A DNA stretch of 8,589 nt. Source: an uncultured Clostridia bacterium. Lineage in GTDB: Bacteria; Bacillota; Clostridia; Christensenellales; UBA1242. The stretch spans positions 1 to 8,589 of the forward strand of contig CAMOHL010000026.1 in NCBI GenBank assembly GCA_946615295.1, given 5' to 3'. Within the stretch, counting starts at the first letter, position 1. Every line of letters begins with the position of its first letter. Below are positions 1 through 5,005 of this stretch, piece by piece. A program made the translations under genes and the position numbers. A model generated the notes under the pieces. That model did no database searches, was not told the DNA's origin, and saw only the letters and a program-made list of their open reading frames with translations.

Positions 1-67
<67 letters not shown>

Positions 68-73
68 CTATGA

Positions 74-99
74 TTTGCAAAATCGTGAAGATTTGCAAA
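74..99 (-). other. Hairpin in the tRNA-Asn precursor leader
   Basis: In the minus-strand transcript UUUGCAAAUC (99-90) pairs with GAUUUUGCAAA (84-74) through 10 base pairs with one bulged U and a UUCAC loop. It ends 6 bases before the mature tRNA 5' end. On the plus strand the same region reads as a direct repeat of GATTTGCAAA at 72-81 and 90-99, each with the palindromic core TTTGCAAA. No U-tract follows, so it is not an intrinsic terminator. A role in 5' processing or precursor stability is inference only. Confidence 0.5.
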
Positions 100-137
100 C
101 TGGCTAAACAATTTATTCAATTTTTTAGCACGAATAG

Positions 138-166
138 ATAATATCAAATTTTATTTGTTATGTCAA
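138..166 (-). promoter_or_regulatory. Sigma-A-type promoter for tRNA-Asn
   Basis: Reading the minus strand there is a perfect -35 TTGACA (166-161), a 17-base spacer, and -10 TATTAT (143-138), one mismatch from consensus. The start of transcription is predicted near 131, giving a leader of about 64 bases before the tRNA. The near-ideal match and position fit a stable-RNA promoter. Confidence 0.85.
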
Positions 167-224
167 GCAGTAAAACAAAAATTTTTAATATTTTTTGATA
201 ATTTTTTTTGAGTATCTTTTTTGT

Positions 225-253
225 TTTACAAAATATTATTTAAGTTTTATAAT
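225..253 (+). promoter_or_regulatory. Sigma-A-type promoter for the zipper membrane protein
   Basis: The -35 TTTACA (225-230) is one mismatch from TTGACA, the spacer is exactly 17 bases, and the -10 is a perfect TATAAT (248-253). Transcription should start near 260, leaving about 33 untranslated bases before the ATG at 293. This rules out an upstream in-frame start at 221, which would precede the promoter. Confidence 0.8.
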
Positions 254-292
254 ATTATTGTTAAAATTACAAAAAATAAAGTGAGGTATATT

Positions 293-985
293 ATGGAAAA
301 ACTGAAAAAGATTTTAACAATAGTTTCAATTTGTGCAGTCAGCATTGTTACTCTAATGCTTATTTTGGCAGTTTTTGGAGTTAATGTGTTTGCAAACATA
401 CCACTAAGAATTATGTTGATTGTTGCAACAATCGGCATTGCAAGTGGTATTTCAATCAATGAACTTGCTGTTATTAAAAGAAAAAGAACTTTGGGCTTTG
501 TTGGTCTTGGTCTTTTGGGACTATCTTCACTCCTTGCAATAATCATTTTTGCAACTCCACTATTCAATAGTTACAACTTATTTTCAAAACTAACACTTAT
601 AATTTCAATAATAAGCATAACCTTTGTAACAATAATAACATTCTATTCAAAACTAAACAATAACTTTTTTGCTTTGCAACTTATTGCATATATTATATTC
701 TTTGCAATTGATATTGTTTTGTCATTGATAATTCTTGGTTACAATATACTATCAAACAAAATTGTTTTAGATTTGTTTATTGTGCTTTGCATTGCTCTTG
801 TTGGTATGTTTATTGTTTTGTCAGTTTTGTCAGCAAGAAAAAAAGACAAAGATACTGCTGAACCTAAAAACAAAAAAATGGTTATGGTTAACAGAGAAGA
901 ATATGAAAGTTTGAAACTTGAAAATGAAAACTTGAAAGCAGAAATTGAAAGTTTAAAATCTGAAATTGAAAACTTGAAAAAGTAA
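293..985 (+). CDS. Unrecognised membrane protein with C-terminal leucine zipper
   Basis: This 230-residue protein is not one I recognise. The ATG at 293 is chosen because GAGG (283-286) lies 6 bases upstream and a good promoter lies upstream of that. Hydrophobic stretches at about residues 7-34, 38-55, 67-90, 100-118, 125-152 and 157-181 suggest six membrane segments. A positive loop at K62-R65 (KRKR) and a basic cluster RKKDK at 182-186 favour those sides being cytoplasmic. The last ~30 residues form a coiled coil with Leu at 207, 214, 221 and 228 (d positions) and Tyr204, Asn211, Ile218 and Ile225 at the a positions. Asn at an a position is typical of parallel two-stranded zippers. The zipper would lie in the cytoplasm and probably mediates self-association or docking; that is inference. 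The gene stands alone between its own promoter and a bidirectional terminator. Confidence 0.85.
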   Translation: MEKLKKILTIVSICAVSIVTLMLILAVFGVNVFANIPLRIMLIVATIGIASGISINELAVIKRKRTLGFVGLGLLGLSSLLAIIIFATPLFNSYNLFSKLTLIISIISITFVTIITFYSKLNNNFFALQLIAYIIFFAIDIVLSLIILGYNILSNKIVLDLFIVLCIALVGMFIVLSVLSARKKDKDTAEPKNKKMVMVNREEYESLKLENENLKAEIESLKSEIENLKK

Positions 986-1008
986 AACAAATCATAATTT
1001 TTAAAATC

Positions 1009-1037
1009 AAAAATGCACTCCAAAAAGTGCATTTTTT
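1009..1037. terminator. Bidirectional intrinsic terminator between convergent genes
   Basis: AAAAATGCACT (1009-1019) pairs perfectly over 11 bases with AGTGCATTTTT (1026-1036) around a 6-base loop. A T-run follows on the plus strand (1032-1037), and an A-run on the left flank supplies a T-run on the minus strand. It sits 24 bases after the plus-strand stop and 11 bases beyond the stop of the convergent collagen-like gene, so it can end both transcripts. Confidence 0.9.
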
Positions 1038-1047
1038 ATTGTTTCGA

Positions 1048-1464
1048 TTATGGTGCCACCGGCAAAACAAGATTAAGCACAAAGTTTGGTGCTGTTCCTG
1101 TGATTGATGCGTCAGCAGTCGTTCCCGTTGTTACTGTTCCAATTGTGAGGGTTGGAGTTAATCCATCTGCACCGGTTGCTCCTGTTGCTCCGGTTGCTCC
1201 AGTTGCACCGGTTGCTCCAGTTGCTCCGGTTGCTCCTGTAACTCCAGTTGCACCGGTTGGGCCAATTTCACCGATTGGACCAGTTGCTCCTGTAGGACCA
1301 GTTGGACCAATAGGGCCTGTGGCTCCTGTAGGACCAATAATTCCAGTTGGACCGGTTGGACCTGTAGGTCCTCTTTGACCTGCTGGACCTGTTATTCCAA
1401 TAACTTGTGTGAAGTTTCTGTTACAACAACAATTTCTTGGAACATAAAAAAACCTATTACACAT
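1048..1464 (-). CDS. Small collagen-like Gly-X-Thr repeat protein
   Basis: A 138-residue protein in three parts. Residues 1-22 form a head with Cys2 and a CCC cluster at 12-14, with no hydrophobic signal peptide. Residues 23-103 hold 27 unbroken Gly-X-Y triplets, mostly GPT, GAT and GPI, including seven GAT in a row. Residues 104-138 form a tail with TLTIGTVTTG and SITGTAPNFVLNL, a motif often seen beside collagen repeats in Firmicutes surface, exosporium and phage-tail proteins. Such repeats form triple helices, and Thr in the Y position is a common O-glycosylation site in BclA-type exosporium proteins. Unlike BclA, it lacks a globular C-terminal domain of about 130 residues. Start ATG follows a strong GGAGG (1477-1473) at 8 bases. 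The gene is visibly more GC-rich than its neighbours because of Gly, Pro and Ala codons. A surface or spore-coat role is inferred; a phage-tail origin is less likely with no phage genes nearby. Confidence 0.9.
   Translation of the reverse strand: MCNRFFYVPRNCCCNRNFTQVIGITGPAGQRGPTGPTGPTGIIGPTGATGPIGPTGPTGATGPIGEIGPTGATGVTGATGATGATGATGATGATGATGADGLTPTLTIGTVTTGTTADASITGTAPNFVLNLVLPVAP
1156..1398 (-). repeat. Collagen triplet-coding repeat with a 9-bp tandem core
   Basis: This segment codes for the 27 Gly-X-Y triplets. Within it, 1174-1236 is seven tandem 9-base units, mostly (G/A/T)GTTGCTCC on the plus strand, all coding Gly-Ala-Thr. One unit has GCACC in place of GCTCC, and the first base varies among G, A and T, so the units are near-identical but not perfect. 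Unit gain or loss keeps the reading frame, so length variation between strains is expected. Confidence 0.85.
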
Positions 1465-1488
1465 ACTTTTTTCCTCCTTTGTTCTCTA

Positions 1489-1517
1489 CATACTATGAAT
1501 AAAACAATGGAAATGTT
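1489..1517 (-). promoter_or_regulatory. Possible sporulation sigma-K-like promoter for the collagen-like gene
   Basis: On the minus strand AACA (1517-1514) is followed after 16 bases by CATAGTATG (1497-1489). The sigma-K consensus is a -35 with AC flanked by A/C, 16-17 bases, then CATAnnnTA; only the last base differs. A start near 1482 would leave about 18 untranslated bases, with the GGAGG inside. No good sigma-A pair was seen in 1465-1554. The motif is short and the DNA is AT-rich, so chance is possible. Confidence 0.4.
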
Positions 1518-1554
1518 ACTTAAAAAAGTCGCACAATAGGCAAACAAAAAGTAA

Positions 1555-1818
1555 TTATATTTTTTTGAAAATCTTTTTTAATCTATCAACTTTTATGGAA
1601 ATATTTTGAGTGTTTATGTTTTTGTCAAGTTTTATAACTTTTGCTTTTTTTGGTTCATCAATAACTCCAAAGGGTGCAAGCACAAAATCGTTTTCTTTCA
1701 AATCTTTAATTTCACTTATATACAAAAAATATTCTCCCAAATTGTTTTCAAATTCAAGCTTTGCCAAATCAACAATTTTATATTCCTTTATTTTTCCACC
1801 TGCAAGTGAATGTATCAT
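1555..1818 (-). CDS. Small unrecognised protein coupled to the glycosylase gene
   Basis: An 87-residue protein starting MIHSLAGGKIKEYKI. The ATG at 1818 is preferred because GGAG (1831-1828) is 9 bases upstream; a GTG at 1824 in the same frame would be only 3 bases from it. The SD begins right after the TAA of the glycosylase gene, so the two are almost certainly co-transcribed and translationally coupled. The core has YFLYISEI, then KENDFVLAPFG and KAKVIKLDKN, a strand-rich pattern ending in a basic tail (KKIFKKI). The VLAPFG stretch followed by a K/V-rich strand is reminiscent of the small N-terminal barrel of PriA-type primosomal proteins. That resemblance is weak and rests on memory, not on a search. 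No signal peptide, membrane segment or cysteine is present. Function unknown. Confidence 0.75.
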   Translation of the reverse strand: MIHSLAGGKIKEYKIVDLAKLEFENNLGEYFLYISEIKDLKENDFVLAPFGVIDEPKKAKVIKLDKNINTQNISIKVDRLKKIFKKI

Positions 1819-1832
1819 AAACACAAACTCCT

Positions 1833-2414
1833 TTATTCTTCAAGCAAAAATCTCAGCTTTGCTTCTCTATCTTTTTTGCTGGCATAATCAATGCCAATTC
1901 GGGCAGTTTTGATGATTTTTGCTATTTTTTTTGAATTTTTTGCTATTTTTTTGTTATTTTTTTGCAAATTTAAACAATTTTTATCAATATTTTCAAAATC
2001 GCCATCCTCAGTTTCAATCCAAATTCTATTGCTTGTTTTGATGTCTTCGCCATCAAAAGATTTGTCTATCAAAAGATTTTTTGTCAAAACTCCAGGCCCC
2101 TTAAAATTTTCAACAGCTCTAACAAGCACTGCTTCAGGTGAACTGCCTGCACAAACAATGTTGAACATATAATGCAATCCATAACAAAGATAAACATATA
2201 TTTTGCCACCATCTTCCCACATGGTTTTATTTCGAGCAGTTTTACCTTTGCTGGAATGGCAAGCAGTGTCAGTTTGCCCACAATATGCTTCAACTTCCAA
2301 AATCTTTGCTTTGACAATTTTCCCATCAATATTTCTACACAGTGTCATTCCTAAAAGTTTTGGAGCAAGTTCCTTTGCTGGCAAATTGAAAAAATCAACA
2401 TTATCAACTCTCAT
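1833..2414 (-). CDS. aag: DNA-3-methyladenine glycosylase (AAG/MPG family)
   Basis: This 193-residue enzyme removes alkylated purines such as 3-methyladenine, and often hypoxanthine, from DNA, leaving an abasic site for base-excision repair. Key residues of the human enzyme can be aligned by motif. Glu42 in EVEAYCG matches catalytic Glu125, Tyr44 matches Tyr127, and His53 in ACHS matches His136. Tyr78 in YVYLCYG matches the DNA-intercalating Tyr162, Asn85 matches Asn169, and Arg99 in VLVRAVE matches Arg182. GPG at 106-108 and ARIGIDYA at 171-178 are also family signatures. Length is usual for bacterial members. Odd features are a Lys-rich insert at about 152-169 with a duplicated 7-residue unit, and the lack of any SD before the ATG: the promoter places +1 on the start codon. 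The small ORF 1555-1818 follows in the same operon. Confidence 0.95.
   Translation of the reverse strand: MRVDNVDFFNLPAKELAPKLLGMTLCRNIDGKIVKAKILEVEAYCGQTDTACHSSKGKTARNKTMWEDGGKIYVYLCYGLHYMFNIVCAGSSPEAVLVRAVENFKGPGVLTKNLLIDKSFDGEDIKTSNRIWIETEDGDFENIDKNCLNLQKNNKKIAKNSKKIAKIIKTARIGIDYASKKDREAKLRFLLEE
1911..1952 (-). repeat. 21-bp tandem repeat inside the glycosylase gene
   Basis: Two adjacent 21-base units (1911-1931 and 1932-1952) share their last 16 bases, TTTTTGCTATTTTTTT on the plus strand. They encode KKIAKNS and KKIAKII (residues 155-168). A partial third copy may follow to about 1965. The runs of 7-8 identical bases are prone to slippage, which would shift the frame before the conserved RIGID segment. 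Confidence 0.75.
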
Positions 2415-2420
2415 ATTTTT

Positions 2421-2429
2421 ATTATATCA
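2421..2429 (-). promoter_or_regulatory. Extended -10 promoter giving a leaderless glycosylase mRNA
   Basis: The minus strand reads TGATATAAT (2429-2421), a perfect extended -10 (TGn plus TATAAT). The weak -35 would be TTTAGT (2449-2444, spacer 17), which is acceptable for an extended -10 promoter. Counting 7 bases from the end of the hexamer puts +1 at 2414, exactly the A of the ATG. No SD lies in between. Leaderless initiation is therefore predicted. Confidence 0.7.
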
Positions 2430-2463
2430 CAAAAAACGAAATTACTAAAATTTTAACAATAAC

Positions 2464-2499
2464 ATACTTGCTTTTTTAATTCATCTTTTTTACAAGTAT
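2464..2499. repeat. Inverted repeat upstream of the glycosylase promoter
   Basis: ATACTTG (2464-2470) and CAAGTAT (2493-2499) form a perfect 7-base inverted repeat around a 22-base AT-rich spacer. It lies upstream of the -35 position of the glycosylase promoter. It could be an activator or repressor site or chance in AT-rich DNA. The rest of the 236-base gap 2415-2650 is T-rich on the plus strand with no ORF that looks real. Confidence 0.25.
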
Positions 2500-2620
2500 C
2501 TTCTTATGTTTGTTCTATTTGTTTTTACAAATTATCTTTTTTGTTTTATTTTGTCAATTTTGTTCTTTAATATTTTAAATTTTTATCAGTCGTTTTTTTC
2601 TTTTGCTCGTTTTTAACTAC

Positions 2621-2644
2621 AAAAAAAGCAACAAAATTTGTTGC
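2621..2644 (-). terminator. Intrinsic terminator after the nucleotidyltransferase gene
   Basis: On the minus strand GCAACAA (2644-2638) pairs with TTGTTGC (2634-2628) around a 3-base loop, and a run of seven T follows (2627-2621). It starts 6 bases after the TAA of the nucleotidyltransferase gene, as expected for its transcript end. Confidence 0.85.
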
Positions 2645-2650
2645 ATTTTT

Positions 2651-3544
2651 TTAGTTATTCCACAAATTGTTTGGATATTGACCTTTATCTACCAATTCTT
2701 TTATTCCATCTACAACAAAAGGTTTGTCTTCTCTATAAGTCATGCCAATCCATTTTGCAGTTGTTGAAACAAGTTTTATTTTTGATATGCCATCTTGAAT
2801 AAGCCTATCAAGTGTGTCTGGAATAAGCAATTCTTTATTTCTCAAATTATCTTCACTTTCACAAAACTTTTCAAAATCGACAGTTAGATGTTCAAATATT
2901 TTTGGAGTTAAGCAAAGCATATTCATAGACACAAGAATATTTGGCTCAACTTCATATTGTTTTTCGCTTTCAAGCTCTCTTACAACAATTTTGTCATCAG
3001 CAAATTCTGCCTTGCTTTCAATTATTTTTGTGATAAATCCGTTTTCAGATTTGCATATTCCTCTTTTTACGGAGCCTTTTTCACTCATCGTGTTTTTTAG
3101 TTCATATCCAACAATTGCAAAATCTGATTTTTGACAATCAAGTTTAGTTAGACAATCGAAAGCAATTTTGAATGATTCTTTGCCATAAAAATCATCTGCA
3201 TTAATCATACAAAAATTGTTTTTGATATAACCCTTTGTTTCCAAAATTGAAAATCCCGTTCCAAGTGGCTTATCTCTTTTTATTCCATACTTTTTTTCTG
3301 CATAGTCCTTGTTTTGATAAACAACTTCAAAATCTACTTTTCCAGCCAATCTCTTTTGCAAAGTTTCTTCAACAAGAGTTTTATACTCAATGTTTGTCAA
3401 CAAAACAACCCTATCAAAACCAGCTTCTACTGCATCAAAAATAGAATAGTCCATAATGAAATTGCCATTGTCATCAATAGGCTCAAATTGTTTTGGTCCA
3501 CCAAATCTACTACCAGCACCGCCTGCAAGAATCAATAAATCCAT
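2651..3544 (-). CDS. Sugar-phosphate nucleotidyltransferase-type protein
   Basis: A 297-residue cytoplasmic enzyme of the NTP-transferase fold, expected to join a sugar- or alcohol-phosphate to an NTP, releasing pyrophosphate. The substrate cannot be read from sequence. The start at 3544 is set by GGGAG at 6 bases spacing, and the protein then opens directly with the signature strand: LILAGGAGSRFGGPKQ at residues 4-19, the nucleotide-binding loop with Lys18. KPLGTGFS (92-99) is a second nucleotide-binding segment, and NADD (115-118) provides the metal-binding aspartate. No left-handed helix repeats of a GlmU-type acyltransferase are present, so it is a single-domain enzyme with an additional ~100-residue C-terminal part. 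It lies 91 bases downstream of the flavoprotein gene. A promoter in that gap is uncertain (TTGATA-18-CATATT at best), so it may be read through from upstream. It ends at a clear terminator. Confidence 0.85.
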   Translation of the reverse strand: MDLLILAGGAGSRFGGPKQFEPIDDNGNFIMDYSIFDAVEAGFDRVVLLTNIEYKTLVEETLQKRLAGKVDFEVVYQNKDYAEKKYGIKRDKPLGTGFSILETKGYIKNNFCMINADDFYGKESFKIAFDCLTKLDCQKSDFAIVGYELKNTMSEKGSVKRGICKSENGFITKIIESKAEFADDKIVVRELESEKQYEVEPNILVSMNMLCLTPKIFEHLTVDFEKFCESEDNLRNKELLIPDTLDRLIQDGISKIKLVSTTAKWIGMTYREDKPFVVDGIKELVDKGQYPNNLWNN

Positions 3545-3635
3545 AATATTTCTCCCTTTATTTTTTATAAACATATATTTCAACTAGCCAAAATATAATA
3601 TGCCATAAAACTTTTTTGCATATCAACAATCAATT

Positions 3636-4796
3636 TCAATCAGCCAACTTTTTCGCAACAATAATTGCACTAGTCCAAGCCCATTGCAAATTGTAGCCAC
3701 CACAAATGCCATCAACATCACAAAGCTCGCCACAAACAAAAAGGTTCTTCTGTTTTTTACTCTCCAAGTTTTCCGTCAAACACAAAAGGTCAGCGCCACC
3801 ACTCAAAACTTGATTGTTGTCATAATAGCCATTTATATTAAATTCAAAATTGGTGATTATGTCAACTATTTTTTGTATGTCATTTTTGTTAATATTTTTA
3901 TATTCATTTTTTATGTCTGCCCTATTCAAAATTTCGCTTGCAAGTTGTTTTGAAAACAAACTTTGAAGCAAATCATTCATATCTTCAAATATGTTCATTT
4001 TTTTAGTTATATTTTCAAAAATTTCATTTTTTTGCAGTTTTGGAAGCAAATTTATGCAAATTTTACCCAAAAATTCTTTATTTTTTGCAAAAAATGCAGA
4101 TAAGTTAAAAACACAAATTCCACTAATACCATTATCCTTAAACAAAATTTCGCCATTTTCAGTTTTTGTATTTCCATTGATATTTGCCGTTATACAAACA
4201 TTAGAAACTCTTTGTCCAGACAATTTTTTTGTGTTTTCAACTGTTTTTAATGCAACAAGAGAAGGCACAATTTTTTTTGTGTCAATATCAAATTTTTGTA
4301 ATACTGTATTTGAAAAATTATTTATCCCACAAGCCAAAACAACCGCTTTTGATTTTATACTTTTGTTTTGTTCCGTCAAAATACTATAAGTTTCATTTTC
4401 AAAATTTATGTCTACAACTTCATCTTGAACAAAATCAATGCCTAGTTTTTTTATTTGATTGATAAGCAAAAATTGAACTGTTTTTGCTGAATTAGAAATT
4501 GGATAACATCTTCCTTCTTCATCAAAATAAGTATCCAGTCCATACCTTTCAAACAATTCTATTGTGTCAAATTGATTAAACCTGTTCAAGTAGCCATCTA
4601 TATTTTGATTGTAAAACTCACTGCTCATATTTTTGTTTGTAAGGTTACATCTGCCATTACCTGTAACCAGCAATTTTTTTGCTGGCAAATCAAATCTATC
4701 AATCAAACAAACTCTTTTGTTTTGCTTTGCGAGTTCAATAGCACAAACTGTTCCACTTGCTCCTGCACCAATAACACAAACATCAAATTCTTGCAT
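3636..4796 (-). CDS. HI0933-family FAD-dependent oxidoreductase (BaiN/RdsA-like)
   Basis: A 386-residue flavoprotein of the HI0933 family, annotated variously as NAD(P)/FAD-dependent oxidoreductase or aminoacetone oxidase-like. It has a dinucleotide-binding motif VIGAGASG (8-15) with acidic Asp33 at the end of the second strand. The family signature TGNGRCNLTN is at 45-54, and the C-terminal FAD motif GGYNLQWAWTSA lies about 20 residues from the end. Length is slightly short of the usual 400-420. The real substrate is unknown; some relatives reduce bile-acid intermediates, but family membership alone does not show that here. The ATG at 4796 is chosen because AGGAAG lies just upstream and the promoter's predicted +1 is at about 4817; an in-frame ATG at 4835 lies upstream of the -10 and cannot be used. 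It ends in TGA. Confidence 0.93.
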   Translation of the reverse strand: MQEFDVCVIGAGASGTVCAIELAKQNKRVCLIDRFDLPAKKLLVTGNGRCNLTNKNMSSEFYNQNIDGYLNRFNQFDTIELFERYGLDTYFDEEGRCYPISNSAKTVQFLLINQIKKLGIDFVQDEVVDINFENETYSILTEQNKSIKSKAVVLACGINNFSNTVLQKFDIDTKKIVPSLVALKTVENTKKLSGQRVSNVCITANINGNTKTENGEILFKDNGISGICVFNLSAFFAKNKEFLGKICINLLPKLQKNEIFENITKKMNIFEDMNDLLQSLFSKQLASEILNRADIKNEYKNINKNDIQKIVDIITNFEFNINGYYDNNQVLSGGADLLCLTENLESKKQKNLFVCGELCDVDGICGGYNLQWAWTSAIIVAKKLAD

Positions 4797-4823
4797 ATTA
4801 CTTCCTTTTTTTATCTCGACTTT

Positions 4824-4852
4824 ATTATACATCATTTTACAATTATTGACAA
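4824..4852 (-). promoter_or_regulatory. Sigma-A-type promoter for the flavoprotein gene
   Basis: On the minus strand the -35 TTGTCA (4852-4847) has one mismatch, the spacer is 17 bases, and the -10 is a perfect TATAAT (4829-4824). The predicted start at about 4817 leaves a 21-base leader with the SD. It may also serve the nucleotidyltransferase gene downstream. The rest of the gap up to the pheT terminator is AT-rich with no other signal seen. Confidence 0.85.
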
Positions 4853-4966
4853 TTTTATGAAAACTTATTTTTTATAACTTAATAATTTTAATATCTATTT
4901 TAATTGAGCAAGGTATTTAGTTACTTCTTTAGATTTTTATGTATAACAATATTTTAGTTTAAGCAT

Positions 4967-5005
4967 AAAAAAACACATATTGGATCTCAATATGTGTCTT
5001 TTTTT
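4967..5005. terminator. Intrinsic terminator of the pheS-pheT operon
   Basis: ACACATATTG (4973-4982) pairs perfectly with CAATATGTGT (4988-4997) around a 5-base loop. T-runs lie on both sides: A4967-A4972 gives U on the minus transcript, and 4999-5005 is T7 on the plus strand. The left side ends the pheT message, whose TAA at 5006-5004 lies at the edge of the hairpin. The plus-strand orientation has no gene to serve. Confidence 0.9.

Noticed and set aside
221..292. A start at 221 for the zipper membrane protein
   Set aside because: It would begin in the -35 region of a near-consensus promoter and has no SD. The ATG at 293 has GAGG at 6 bases.
739..1082. Minus-strand open frames opposite the zipper gene
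   Set aside because: They arise from the repetitive coiled-coil codons, are rich in Phe and Ser, cross the terminator and have no SD.
1174..1236. Short tandem repeats as a CRISPR array
   Set aside because: The units are 9 bases with no spacers and keep the collagen reading frame.
1013..1378. A long plus-strand open frame coding for Val-Ala-Pro and Val-Gly-Pro repeats
   Set aside because: It is the antisense shadow of the collagen-like gene. It has no SD, and its start lies inside the terminator. The minus-strand frame has a GGAGG and recognisable collagen motifs.
2531..2557. TTGACA with GATAAT on the minus strand as a second glycosylase promoter
   Set aside because: The spacer is only 15 bases, too short for a typical sigma-A promoter. 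The extended -10 next to the gene is a better candidate, though this one cannot be excluded.
3598..3623. ATATGC/GCATAT inverted repeat as a terminator between the flavoprotein and nucleotidyltransferase genes
   Set aside because: The stem is only 6 pairs with a 14-base loop and no proper T-run follows. Read-through between the two genes remains possible.
4797..4835. An upstream in-frame ATG at 4835 for the flavoprotein
   Set aside because: It lies upstream of the -10 hexamer (4829-4824), so it would not be in the transcript. It also has no SD, and the extra residues precede the normal family N-terminus.
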